Source: Crocodylus rhombifer | Lineage: Eukaryota > Chordata > Crocodylia > Crocodylidae | Assembly (NCBI GenBank): GCA_038503035.1 | Contig: JAVSML010000985.1 | Span: 7,372-71,371 of the forward strand | Length of the DNA stretch: 64,000 nt | Reading direction: 5' to 3' | Part shown: piece after piece, positions 33,702 to 45,250 of the stretch | How positions within the stretch are numbered: the stretch's first letter is position 1 | Layout: the number at the start of each line of letters is the position of its first letter | Notes under the pieces: generated by a model | The model's input: the letters and a program-made list of their open reading frames with translations, nothing else | What the model was told of the DNA's origin: nothing | Database searches by the model: none | Made by a program: the position numbers and the translations under genes

Positions 33702-33880
33702 GCTGTAGTATGGTGCAGTGTGGAGAGCACTGGCCTAAAAGTCAGGAAACATGGATTCTAATTCTTGGCTCTGCCACTACATGACCTTGGACAAGTTCCC
33801 TACATTTACCATCTGTAGAATAGGGGAAATGATACTGACCCCCCACAGGAAGCATTTTGAGAGTTACTTGATGAAGATAC
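33702..33880 (+). repeat. MIR SINE
   Basis: A clear MIR order: TAGTATGGTGCAGTGTGGAG, CACTGGCCTAAAAGTCAGGA, TTGGCTCTGCCACTACATGA, CCTTGGACAAGTTCCCTAC, CATCTGTAGAATAGGGGAAA, TGATACTGACC, then GAAGCATTTTGAGAGTTAC. This is the tRNA-related head plus core and tail. It is old and diverged. Confidence 0.9.
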
Positions 33881-34092
33881 TTGGGTGTTACAGTCAAAAA
33901 CCTACTCCCATGATAAAAACAGAAAAATCACACCGACTTACCTAGTAAGAAAAAGCTTCTGCTTCTCCAGAACTTGCATGTAATACAGAAACAGTGGAGA
34001 ATGAAGTTTCAGCTATAGGAATTATTAGGCTGTAACAAAAGAACATAATGGGTCCAGTCTGCAGCTGACAAATCATTATAGATCTTCTGTTT
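33881..34092. other. Unassigned spacer
   Basis: Short stretch between the MIR and the CTAGG-family element. Confidence 0.4.
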
Positions 34093-34100
34093 CAGTAAGG

Positions 34101-34850
34101 CTAGGAACAGAAGTTACACATAAACCGGTTTAAGCAATCAGAAACTGGATTAAACCTGTAACAAGTTCAGTGCACATAAACCAGTTCCAAAATGGTTGAA
34201 ACCGGTTTAAGATAAGCCTGGTTGAATGTAGTATCAGACTTAACTAATTTAGTTCCAAAATTATGGAACTTCTGTCCCAGGCCCCTTCCTGGTTCGAGTT
34301 AAATCAGAGTCCTCTAGCATCCCAGCATGCTTTGCAGCCCTGGGCTGGGCTGTCCTGTGCTATGCTGTCTGCCCCACAGAGCAGGGCTGGCCCTGGCCCT
34401 CTGCTCCCTAGCTGGAGCAGTAAGGGTTGGCTGTGGGGGCATAAGCCCAGCTGGGGATGCAGGCCAGTCTGCAGGGGCGGGGACTGCCTCCCCCCAGGCA
34501 AACCCCAGCTGGGGTTTGGGGCCAGGGAAGGGGGTTAAACACCCCTTGCCCCGCTCAAACTTACTGCTGGCTGCAACTTTTGACTACAAATCCCAGAGGC
34601 TTCTGGAAGCAAGAAGAAGTGATGACAAGCAACCCTGCAGAGTTCTGCAGCTGTGATTGTGGACCGCAAATCCCAGAGAACTCAGGGGCAGCAGGAAGAG
34701 TAAGTGAGTAAGAGAGCTACCTACTTGCATGTGGCTGCATTTTCTGTTTCAATTCAATTTCTGCATTGTTGACTAACCTGCAAAAACTGAATTGATTCAG
34801 CCTCTGGCTTTTTGACTGTCTGTACCTAGCCTGTACCTGTCTGTACCTAG
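34101..34850. mobile_element. CTAGG-family hAT-like element, about 750 bp
   Basis: It begins CTAGGAACAGAAGTTACACA and ends TTTGACTGTCTGTACCTAG, with a 21-bp duplicated end (CTGTACCTAG appears twice, to 34829 and 34850). The left zone is the inverse of the right zone of the 27411 copy (TAAACCGGTTTAAG, TTAAACCTGTAAC, TAGTATCAGACTTAACTAA). CTGAATTGATTCAGCC lies near the right end. The centre is GC-rich (CTGGGCTGTCCTG, CCAGCTGGGG). No clean flanking duplication. Confidence 0.8.
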
Positions 34851-36620
34851 CCTAACCATCAGATTGGTCTATCTGATCCCTTTCTAGCAGATTTCCTATG
34901 GTTATTACTTCAGCTCTGCCGATATGCACAGATAATAAAAGCTGAGGTTTGACTGTTTTTGTTGCAAATGGTTCCACAGCCCTCATTGAGGGGTGGGTGT
35001 AAATGCAGAAAAAGCATAGGGAGTTATGGTAACAGCCTGATATGAAGTCAAGAGCTAAGGTGTTTCTTTAATTTTTTTTCTCTGCCTCCAGCAACAGATA
35101 GGATCTTCCTTTGCAAATGGTACAGAAACAGTTAGGCCTAGCAGTTCTTGGCTGTTTCCAGTATATATGACGACCACTTAAGACTACACAAAAAGAATAA
35201 TGCCATCTGTAACACTGTAGCTATGGTGAAAATACCACAGGCTGCAGCAGCAAATAAGACTGTCTCATCTGTACACCAATAGTTAGTAGGATAGACAGAG
35301 ATTTAATAGTCATTACAACCCTCAAGGTATTTGATATCAACAGTAAGATAGTACAGTGCACACAGCCCATCTCCCTAAATGTCTCTAAAAATATATGAAG
35401 CCTTTAAAATAGGAGGCCTTTTAAGCCTTGTCTTCCAGGACAGCAGCTAACAATGCCTTTTGTAAGCTGGCTTGAGCTAGTGGCCGTCTATATCTCCTGT
35501 TTTAGCAAGCTGAGATTGATTGATTGAGGCAGGGTTTTCTTTTCCTTTCACTGATTCAGGGAAGCAAGTGTGTTCTGTGTTACAATCCCTTTTCTAGGAA
35601 AGAACAAATCTTTCTGGGTCTCTCTCAGAGGCCAATTTTGCCTTGGTTTCGTAATAAGGAGGGGTGAGTGGAGCCTTTCATCCTAGAGCCGTTTGTCCTG
35701 GTTTAAACCACAGAGCCAACAGACAGGAGTTGCATTCACCATCTAACTGTGACTCATTCCTAGAAAGCTGCCCCGTGGGAAATAGTATGTAATCATCTAA
35801 TTAAGGACTGCATGATAATGTGCAAGCACAAGGGAGCTAAATTAAGGTTGCACAGACTACCTTAATTCTAGCATTTCCTAATTGTTTAGTGCTTAAGTTT
35901 AACTTTTTATGCAGTTTAAGCTACAATTTCCCAATTTCCCATGCCTTGTTTCAGAGAATCTGTTTTGTGCTACTAATATTCTCTTCCCCTTCCCTGTATC
36001 ACCAGGGTTTGAACCCTGGACCTTCAGTGCAGGTTTCCATTTACCATGCTTATTTTATTAGCCAGATATAGGACCCACCACTAAAAGAAAATGGTATGAA
36101 TTGAAAAGGTGGCTTGTATATATGAGCAGCCTTGTTTTAGTCAGAGCAGCTGAGCTTTTAGCTAGCTGTTTCTGCATCCTGAGCAGAGTGCAGGGGGGTG
36201 GTGGTGGTGTCGTGCTGAGCACTGAAGAGCTTGGCAGGACAGGGTCTGAGTGACCTTAGCTCATGCAGCATAGGCTCATTGCACTCTGACTGCTACTGCA
36301 GGCACAGCAACGTAGGCCTGGACTGCTGCAACTTGGTGTGGGCTCCTTGTTCACCAGTGGCAGCAGCCCCTGCAACATGGGGTTTTTAGGGTGCACCATT
36401 CTGGCACCCCCTCTAAATCAGCATCCAGGGTTGGTTCCCCCTACTCACCCACTCCTCGAACACTAGTGGGTTTAGGTCCATCAGATTCTTGAAGAGTTGG
36501 TTTGGTTTACTGGCTGTAACTTTGGTCTGCCGTGTGGAAGAAATATTTTCTACTCAGCTGGTGTAACTTTCTGGTACTATGGCACGGGGACTGTACTCCA
36601 TAATAGGGATTATGAAGAGC
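34851..36620. other. Unassigned sequence
   Basis: No mobile element border seen. The AT-rich block 35790-35890 (CTAATTAAGGACTGC, AAATTAAGGTTGC, CTACCTTAATTC) looks unlike the decayed repeats and is a candidate for old SINE or conserved non-coding sequence. A tRNA-like T-arm lies at 35995-36070. Confidence 0.35.
35995..36070 (-). pseudogene. tRNA-like remnant
   Basis: On the minus strand GGTCCAGGGTTCAAACCCTG forms a perfect 5-bp T stem with a TTCAAAC loop and a B-box-like GGTTCAAACCC. Upstream TCTGGCTAATAAAATAAGCA vaguely resembles a D arm. The acceptor stem is not convincing. It may be a decayed tRNA or a tRNA-derived SINE head. Confidence 0.3.
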
Positions 36621-36628
36621 ATACAGTC

Positions 36629-36905
36629 CAGGTACAGACATTATACTTTTACAGGTATGTAGTGGGAAACTGGTCTGTACTGGTAACAGAACAGAAGTTT
36701 GTCATGCAGTCTGGTTTAAAATGGTGGAACCTGGTCTAAGATTTGTTGTCTTGTGTCCCCGTCCCTGCCCCCCCTCCCCCTCCCCCACACATGCCAGAAG
36801 GTGAATGTGTGTTTGAATTCACTACCAGTCTAAACTATGCCACTTACAGAAAACCACGAAACTTGGACTGATTCTGCCTCAGGCTTTTTGAATGTCTGTA
36901 CCTAG
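36629..36905. mobile_element. CTAGG-family hAT-like element, short copy
   Basis: It starts CAGGTACAGACATTATACTT and ends CAGGCTTTTTGAATGTCTGTACCTAG (given in two parts: CAGGCTTTTTGAATGTC and TGTACCTAG). GGAAACTGGTCTGTACTGG, TAACAGAACAGAAG and GGTTTAAAATGGTGGAACC match the subterminal zone of the other copies. The GC-rich centre is almost absent, so this is a minimal, internally deleted form of about 277 bp. Confidence 0.75.
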
Positions 36906-39900
36906 CCACAATAATTACTGGTAACCAGTAGTGGTAAGACTTGAACTTTGATGTTTCCTTGGCAGTGCACTTTTCTCTAGGTCATAGGGCCTTTGGCTAA
37001 CAGTAACTGCTATGGTCATCATAGCTAGGCTATATAACATGCAGAAGCAAAATGCTATGATAGTGCATAATAGAAGGTTGAAATTATTTTGGCAACAAGC
37101 AAGGAACAAACTGTACTGAAATATAAATACAAGATGACAATGTTTCAGTCATTGGTAACTTACCTAAATCTGATTTTTGTTGTTGTTGTTGTTTTTTGTT
37201 TTTTGTTTTTTTCATGGGTGCCAACAGAAGGCATTTCTAGGTAAGTATAGACTGATTCTGACTGGTTGGGTAGGAGTACTCCGGAAGTTTTATCTATTTC
37301 CCTGTTTAGTTAGATGCCTATTACATGCAGTTCGTTAAATGCAGTTTGTTCACAACTGGGATTAATTTTCCAATCAATTAAAAAGATTTAATACTCCTAA
37401 TCAAAATATGTTACTTCAGAGCAACAGATGAAAATAAATTATGTTGTTTGGACTGAAAAAAATCTCTGAAATTGATGTTTTCTTAAAGAAAATAGCAATG
37501 CAACTCCAATTTTTAACTAAAATTTTTCCATAATGATAATTTTCAACTGGTTCTACCTCAAGGAGGCAATGAGTTCTAGTTATTTTAGTAGAACTGCAAT
37601 AGGATCAAGGCCCGGTTATAAAAGTATTGTACAAACTCATGGAAAGATGCAATCCCTTCCCCAAAAAACTTGTAATCCAGTTTGGTTTAGGCAGATGCAT
37701 CATCAGGAGCTTTTTTTACTTCTGCAGCAGTGTTACAATAGAGGCTTTCATCTCTCTCTCTTGTATGTACTCCAGTGTCATGCCCTCTGCTTTCAAAGGC
37801 TTAGATTTTCCTTTAATTGTGTCGAACAGCCTTTGTCTCTAAGCCTTTAATAATGGATTTTTCTGCTCTGCTAAAAGAATTTGTTTCTTCTCTGGCTTTT
37901 TGTTAAAAGCTAACCTGACAGCTCTGTTTTCTGTATGAGATTTACAAAGCTTATCTTTTAATTTTCAAGAACCTAACAGGAAAAAGGGAAAATAATGCGC
38001 ACGCAAGAAGTGCAGGCATTTCAAATACCAGCAAGGAGAAGGTTTAATGATCTAGAAATATATGAACTGCAAACTCTCTGGGTCATTCAAAATTAGTTAC
38101 ACTAAATTGCAGTTCTTGTTGGAGCCCTGCCAGAAGGAGGGGGTGCATGAAATAACTCTTAACCAGCTTCTTGCAAGCATGGGCACCCAGAATTCCCTAT
38201 TTTCTAATTTAAAGTGACATGCAGATCCCTTAGCCTTCAATTTCCAGTCCCAGTTTCCCCTCCCAGGAGACTAGCACGCTGCTGTCTCTGCTGGTTCAGA
38301 TTTCCCCACATTCCTCTCATGGGAATGAATAAAGGAAGAATGTCTCTATCCTGCCCATCCTTTGCTATGCTAACCCTCACATTATCTTCCTCTACAAATT
38401 GCTTGTCAGCTTCAGAAGGAAGACTATTTCCTCCATCTAGATGCAGGAAAGGAGGGGTGTGTGAAAGAATCATTCTCCTATATTGGGGATTCCTCCACAA
38501 CAGCTCAGGAATTGCATTAAAAAAGCACGAGTATTCAAACTCATTATTTTTAAAGCCAGTCTTAGCATTTATAGGAGTGATTTGCAATGACTGCATGCCT
38601 GATGTTGGCAGTGCTGTCTAAGTTTGGTGGTTTCTATCCTAAGCTTCCGTCTAAACGTGTTGTTAGATTGTTGGCACGTGTCTTCACTGCAAATTTTGCC
38701 TGGTTTAGGTGAAAAGAGGTGTGTATGAATAATTGTAAGGTATGGGCAGAAACCCAGGTAAAAATCTGGGTGGAAATTGTAGCTAAGAGCATATTTGCTA
38801 TGTCCTACCTGAAGTGGCTGCACTTCATTGCCCTCTTTCTCCTACTTCCCAGCCAATTATTGTACAGAGTACAGTCTGAGGGCTTAGTAAAGGAAATGTT
38901 ATGTGCTTCCTACTCTGCATTTCTCTGTCTGAGCGCAATCGCCTGCCATCTGAATGAGAAGTGTTTGGCTGGAATTCGATGGTAGCCTAGAAACCTCCTC
39001 TCCTCATTGTTCATTTCATCTTTGAGTTTTGCTTTCAAGTTCACTTCCAGATTCTGCTGTGGAGCTGTGGCATGTTGTGATAATTAGGCAGTGTCAATGA
39101 TGGGAAATGGAAGCAAGAAGTTGAGTTAAACAGTTTGCATTCAAGTTTGGGGGGGGGGGGTTGTTTTGTTTAAAAGCAATTTTTCTGTACATGCAAGTAG
39201 AAGCTTAAAAGCATCACTTGAAATTGGCCTTTGAGATGAGCAACCGGAACAGTAATATAGAGCCCCAAATCCATTTTTTTACTTTCAAGGCTTTGAGGGT
39301 GGGGGGTGGCATCTCATGATTTTTACAGACTCTGAGGGGTTGATTTTTGGAGGATAGGTCAAAAAGTATTTCCTCTATCAGGGCAAGTTAGCACTCTCAT
39401 GGGGTGCCATTAATGTGTGTACAGGCAGCTGTAGCTTGCACCTACCCTAGTGCTAGACTGCTGTCAGACACCTGTATTTCAGATATTGGTAGATTTTTGC
39501 AGGTGTGTTTATACTGGCTGAGTGCCCCCTGAGTATCTAAAAATAGAAGAGCAGATCTTTAGCTGGAATGAATAAGCAAAATGACTTGCCAGCCAAGATT
39601 TTGCAGGTGTATTTCAGTGTGAAGAACATGGTGGGTTAAAGCTCAATAAAATCATTTGTGCTGTAGTAGACCTATGGTCATTGTTACAGGAGTGATAAAT
39701 AAGAGGTTGGGGGAGGTGTATATACACGTGTAAAAAGTTAGTAGCTAAAAAGATACCAATAGATTATGTTTAGGAATACATGGCACAGTAGAACTAGCCA
39801 AAAAGGAGGGTTTCTGGTTCACAGAAAATTTTCATTCCATTCATTTGGGTCTGAATCCTACTGATACCAATTTTTAACATTTCTGGGAAATCGGAATCTC

Positions 39901-40274
39901 TCCAGACCCTATAGCTGCTCCATAAAACTGAAAGCTTTGTTAGAGGTTCCCTAGGGTTTCCAGCATCAGGGCTCACCTGCCCAGATGCATATATATGCCC
40001 AGCAGGGATTTCATGCTTTCCAGGATCCACAAACCTGGGGTAAACACATCAGGGGAATCTAGGCAGGTTTCTTTTAAAACCCTGATGCTGTTTCATGAAG
40101 AAAGCAATTCAGATGCAGCAAATGGACTTTTGAGGGTGAGGCTCATATTTTGTCAGAATTTCCGGCTAGCGTGATAGTATAGTTCCCAGGTCTTGAATCA
40201 CCCTTATACACAGCAACTGCAACTGAAATGCATCCCTTAGCATTAATGCATCCAGTACAAGCAACTCTAAGAGT
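36906..40274. other. Unassigned low-repeat stretch
   Basis: The longest part of the window without a recognised transposon. It contains a (TTG)n/T-rich tract at 37175-37215 and a G run at 39147-39160. Frames up to 135 codons (38214-38621) are not supported by any homology I recognise. Could include single-copy or regulatory sequence. Confidence 0.4.
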
Positions 40275-40916
40275 TCAGACCTGATTCAGGCCTCCAGAAG
40301 CTGGAGAAGTATTTTTACAGTTGGGTTTGGTTTGTTTGCCTTCTAGTCTCTGACTTGTCGGGTGCACTTGGATGATATTTTCACACTTTTCTCTGCAGCC
40401 ATAATGAAAGTTGCATTCATTGGAAAGCCTCAGAAGAAAGCTGTGAGATTTGTGAACAAACAGCGAGAGGAGACAGTCCTGCCCTATAGCAGCATATGCC
40501 CTGGACCAGGCTAGTTGCTGAAGATATTCTGTTTTCTGCATTTGCAAGTTCCCCTGCTTCTGCCTGACAGTATTGTTATTCCAGTGTAGTGCAGTGTGTG
40601 CCAGGCCATGCTTGGGAAGAGGGAAGTGACTTTGCAAGCAACTAGAACTGGTTTCATATTGCGTACTGGTGGTTAGGAAAAAGACACTGAACTGGACTCT
40701 GCATTTGGTGCAGTACTGATGCAGATAGCGTGATGCTGTGGTGAGTATAGTCATGGTGACCTGTACCACAAAGTAGACAGCTTGATATATATTTTGCATC
40801 GGTTGTAGTAGCTTCAGGGCATACAGTTTCATTCCTAGGTACGAATTGCAGTAGCTACGCGTGTACGTTGCAGATGTGAAAATCCGTGCCCTGGATCCCC
40901 TTCTGCCTTCTGACAC
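40275..40916 (-). other. 213-codon open frame of unknown status
   Basis: This is the longest uninterrupted frame in sequence that is neither GC-rich repeat nor CR1. The predicted product starts MSEGRRGSRARIFTSATY and is rich in Gln, Ser, Thr and Cys. It has no signal peptide or domain I recognise, and one weakly hydrophobic stretch around residues 45-60. Nothing nearby looks like a promoter or partner exon. In a vertebrate genome a single frame of this size can occur by chance in 64 kb, so I do not call it a gene. Confidence 0.15.
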
Positions 40917-41794
40917 TGCAGTGATGATCAGAGTTAAATGCCCAAAGAGCTGAATTTCATAGCCTTGATCCTGTCTCTAATAATAAAATCCCAGAAGGTA
41001 CTGTGCCCTTTAATAATTAAACAAGTAAAAGCATGGCCTTCTGTCCAGCTCATCTGGCATTTTATGAAAAAGATCCAAACAGCCAGACAAAAACCAGTCA
41101 TCCAGCTAGCAAATTGCCAGTGCTCTCATGGGCTTCAACCTGTCTACTAACCTTTTTATCCTTTCTGGACCATCCAGAAGCTCATCAGCAAGTTTTGTCT
41201 TATGCCTTTAGCTAAAAGGCAAATAAGCAGTGACAGCCAGTTCAGTAAGGCCCATAAGCCCAATGCTGTTGGTATTGGTTCTTGTATTTTTCTCTATTTG
41301 CAGAGGATGATCATTTTGTATTTCTGGCCATATGCTGCAGGCCACAGGATTTTCGGCTCCATCAGAGCAATGTTAAATGAATTGTTAGTTTACCCAGAAA
41401 AAAGACTGTCTCAAAATATCTTGCTTTAACACCCTTTGGCACTCAAATGTTCAGCCTTCTCATTCTCCAGGAGTATAAAGGATGGGCAGTAATTGGAAGA
41501 GAAAGAAAAATAACTTCTCTATAGCAGAGTGGCTGAGAAATGAAGGGAGGAAAGAATGAGCTACCAAGCTTCTTGGCAAGAGATGTTTACTTTCAATAGT
41601 GGAAACAGTAAGAGATGTCTGGAGGGCAGAGGAAGCCCTAGCCAGGGTAGTGTTCTATGTACAAGCTGTTGCCTTGGCATGGGACTGCAGTATCCCTGGA
41701 AGCTGGTGTGCTCTGAGAAAAGGAGCTAGCAATTACATACCAGATGGGGGTGCTAGAAAACCACAAAATGACTTATTCTTCTGCCAAATTAGTA
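40917..41794. other. Unassigned sequence
   Basis: No repeat or gene recognised. Confidence 0.4.
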
Positions 41795-42371
41795 CAGGCA
41801 GTCCTCAGACTTACAACACAATTGGTTCCTGAGAACTGAATTTTAAGTCGAAATGTTGTAACTTAGAACCAATTTTCTCATAAGAAGCAATGTTATAAAT
41901 GAGGGATCGGTTCCTGAACAAAGAGCCAATACCCTATTTTCACCAAAAATACCCCAGAATTTTGTACTCGATCAATTATAGATGAGTTATATAGCTACAC
42001 TAATGTATTTATATTGTAAATGGCAATCATATTGATTTGGAAGGACTTCTTTGAGGTGACTCTGCTGGACTTTTTGAAAGGCTCTTGGTTAGACTTTTTG
42101 AAGGGCTCTTGGCTGAAGTCTTCTCAGGAATCTTGGCTGCAGGTTTTTCTGGAATCTTGTCTGCTTTCTTAAAGGAAGTGTCCAAGGAAGTTTGGACAGA
42201 TGCTTTCCACGGAGATCAGCGATTCAGCCAACTTGTTCACTGGCGTGGCATCGCATCGGATCAAGCATTGTAAAGTCGAAACTGACGTCAGAAAGTTGAA
42301 ACATGGTGTCAATTTATAAATGTTGTAAGTGGGAAACGTAACTCAAAACGTTGCAAGTCAAGGACTGCCTG
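41795..42371. mobile_element. Tigger/pogo-like Tc1-mariner element, 577 bp
   Basis: The ends CAGGCAGTCCTCAGACTTAC and the inverse of AAGTCAAGGACTGCCTG are terminal inverted repeats of the CAGGCAGTCCCCGACTTAC type known in Tigger-like elements. Subterminal TTTTAAGTCGAAATGTTGTAA at the left mirrors TTTATAAATGTTGTAAGTGG at the right. A TA dinucleotide precedes the left end; the right flank reads TG, a possible mutated TA. Imperfect 15-30-bp repeats (GACTTTTTGAA.GGCTCTTGG, TCTTGGCTG, TTTTTCTGGAATC) occupy the middle. No transposase frame. Confidence 0.85.
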
Positions 42372-45015
42372 TGATAGGTTTATTTGCTTGAGTTAGTCAT
42401 TTGCATGCTTCTTTCTTTCCATAGTTGGACATCGATAATGGTTAAGTCTTGTATCATTCTTTTTCTTGCTCTGTATACACTACAGTTACAGTAACAGGCT
42501 TCTTTGGGCAGGTCAGATATGGAGTGATTTGAAATACAAAATTTAAAATCTGCCATCCCACATTCTATCCCAATCTGGAGTCCTAGCTACCAGCTCATTC
42601 CCCTCCCTGCAACACCCAACTTGTTGAAATGAATAACCTCAGACTTTGATCTTAAGATGGCCATTTTGACATTGCGGAAGGAGCGTCAATGCAGAAAGAA
42701 GCCAAAGTTCATAACCTCCAAAGCTGCCATGAATTGGAATACAAATCTTCCAGTCAACTTGAATAGTTCCAGGTACTACAATAATCGTAAATGACTCCCA
42801 CCTTAGCCTGACATTTTGAGACTCTCCTCACTATCTCAGAATGTTGTGCTGTTGTAGTAAAACAGAAGGTAGCAGGGCAGGCTGCATTTTTAACTGATGT
42901 AGGGGTCCATCTTTTTTTATATTGTAGTTCCATGAGTAAAGGAACAGTATTGTTCAGAAGATGACACCCTCTTCCATTAACCGTATGCAAGTCTTGCATT
43001 CATTTTTTCCATGCAAGGCTCCAGTATTCTTCTGCCTGTTACCCAGATCTCATTTCATATGTTGCCTTCAGTCTCATGCACGCCAGGGCTGGTGCAGGTC
43101 AAGGACCTTGCACATAGACAGCTTAATCAGCAGGTGGTTTCCAGACCCTTCATTACAGGACAACAACCCACAGTGTGTACCTTCTGTGCCCTCAGCTGGG
43201 TCTTGAACAGCCAGCCCCTTCCCCGCTCTTCAGTCCCACCCCTCCAGCATGGAAGTTGGCTGACAAGCTTAATGCATATTAGCCTGTTGAGGGAAATGTC
43301 TGCTAGAGGAAACATTGGTGCTGGTACATGTTACTGAACACCTCTTCCCAATTGTAGGTGGGGTTTTAGGCTGGGGATTTCTAATTTGTTTACCGGACTC
43401 GTGTGCCCAAACCCCAATGTCTTGGGAACCCAATTTGTTCAGGAGTCAATCTGGACAGGTGCATCTCTCAGCTATCCCTGTTCCCTGCTTGCTTGGACAG
43501 ACTGTGTTTGTGCAGCATGGGCTTTTCTTCCCACCCCTACATGGTTTCAGAATCCTCTTTAAGAGCATGCTGGATACTCTAATCCCGTCCAGCCAATGGG
43601 AATTATGCCACCAACTTGGTGAGAGCAAGATAAAGCTCAAATGGTCCTTGACCCTGAAGAAATAGAGAGAAAGGGAGTGGAAATTTAAATCAATAACTTA
43701 TCCAAGGATGGTGGAGAACATTAACCAAACCATTGGGCTGGGAAGGCATCCCTATGACTTATTTCATAGTGCAGGGGGTGAACTCTAGAAGGTAACACTG
43801 TAAGACTGCTGAGTGTCATGTCATGGGCAAAATGTTGTCCCTGTTCCAGGTGCCTGCCACAATTCTGGGATCAGGCAGATCACTTGATTGGTTAGCGCCT
43901 GATCTTGCAGTTTCTCATATGGAACTCCCCTGAAGTCAAATGCAAGTTCACCATGACCTTTGTTCCTCTAGGGTGTGATGCAAAAAAACACTGAATTCAA
44001 TGAAAAGAGTCCCCTCTCAGCCCACCTGGGATGGGGCTTTGATGAGACTCATAATTTTGTCTCTAATTAAGCTTGCTGTGTGTGCATGTGGGGCTGCTGT
44101 GAAAGTAAAGCAGCTTTTCTGTTTTAGGGCACCATGCAAAAATGATGTTGGCAAGCAGCCCATATCTTCATGTTTTCACAGCTTTGCAATTCACCCAGAG
44201 AATGAAAGGATGCTGAAATGTGGAGTTTATGAAACTCTGTGGGCTTTTCTGTGAGTAGCCCAAATTCCTGCAGTCCTTAATATTACAGAAGCAGAGGTCT
44301 GGACTCCCAGCTGAGTCCATGCAGAGAGTAAAGCAAGTCTAAACATTCTTAATTTCCTCCTTTGAAAAAATAAGTGCTACCATGTACAGGACTTTGAGCA
44401 AGTCTAGACTATTTCAAGCTCTTGAGGAGACTGGAGGCAATTAATCCTTTCCCTTTGATTTTCTTATTCCTTGCTGTCAGCAGTGGGGGTGGGGTTTTGT
44501 CTAATACCGTCTAACTTTTGCCCCCTATGCTGTGGCACTTTGCCCCCTTTTGTTAACCTTCAATCAAGGAGGCAACGTCACTGGCAGAACAAACAACAGG
44601 CATCTACAAGCAGCATCCTCAGCTGGTGCTTGATCTAGCAGTTCAGTGGGAGTAAGTCAGTTTGTGCCAGCTGGGAATCTGAACCTATGTTATCACTACA
44701 TTCAGTGGGTTCTTAAAATAGGTGTGTGGTTTTTTTCCATTTTGCTATCTAGTTGGCTTGATTTGCTGCTCTTGAAAAGGATGGGTACCCTGTTCCCTTT
44801 ACAGATCCTTGGGGTTGTAGACAAACCTAAGTGACAATTTTTGCCCAATCTGCCCACAGAAAGCATTTTATAGCTGTGACCAAACACAATGCATGGCTGC
44901 AGACAGCTTTAAAAATGGCCCATCCAGTGAAAATATTGACCCCTCATTGCATGAGGTATCAGATGAAGGTGTATCAAAATGTAGCATGTTTTGTAACTTG
45001 TGTCTGCTAACTCCC
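42372..45015. other. Unassigned stretch
   Basis: No transposon with clear borders and no credible exon. Frames of 108 and 116 codons at 43011-43665 overlap each other in different frames and show no known domain. Confidence 0.4.
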
Positions 45016-45250
45016 AGCCTGTGCTGTTTTCAGAATGGGATGGGGGGAAAGGGAGCAGAGGGAGTTCAGTCTGAGGTCTTTTCAGCCCCCTCTGCGGGGT
45101 GGAGTGGGTGCACTGGAGCTCCCCTAAGGTGGGGGGGAGGGGAGCTCCAATACATCCACACCCCCCACCCTTAGCGCCAGCTGGAGGCCCCAAGAATGAG
45201 CTCCCTCCACTGCCTTTCCCCCCTCCCACTCTGAAAACAGCAAGCACTGG
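45016..45250. repeat. Long imperfect inverted repeat
   Basis: The left arm 45016-45078 (GCTGTTTTCAGAATGGGATG, GGGGAAAGGGAGCAGAGGGA) is inverted in 45184-45250 (CTCCCTCCACTGCC, TTTCCCCCCTCCCACTC, TGAAAACAGC). Inside, GGAGCTCCCC and GGGGAGCTCC pair again. It looks like a palindromic non-autonomous element or an inverted duplication; outer ends are not resolved. Confidence 0.75.

Noticed and set aside
43011..43665. Two adjoining frames of 108 and 116 codons
   Set aside because: Different frames, no shared domain, no splice logic; expected by chance in this length.
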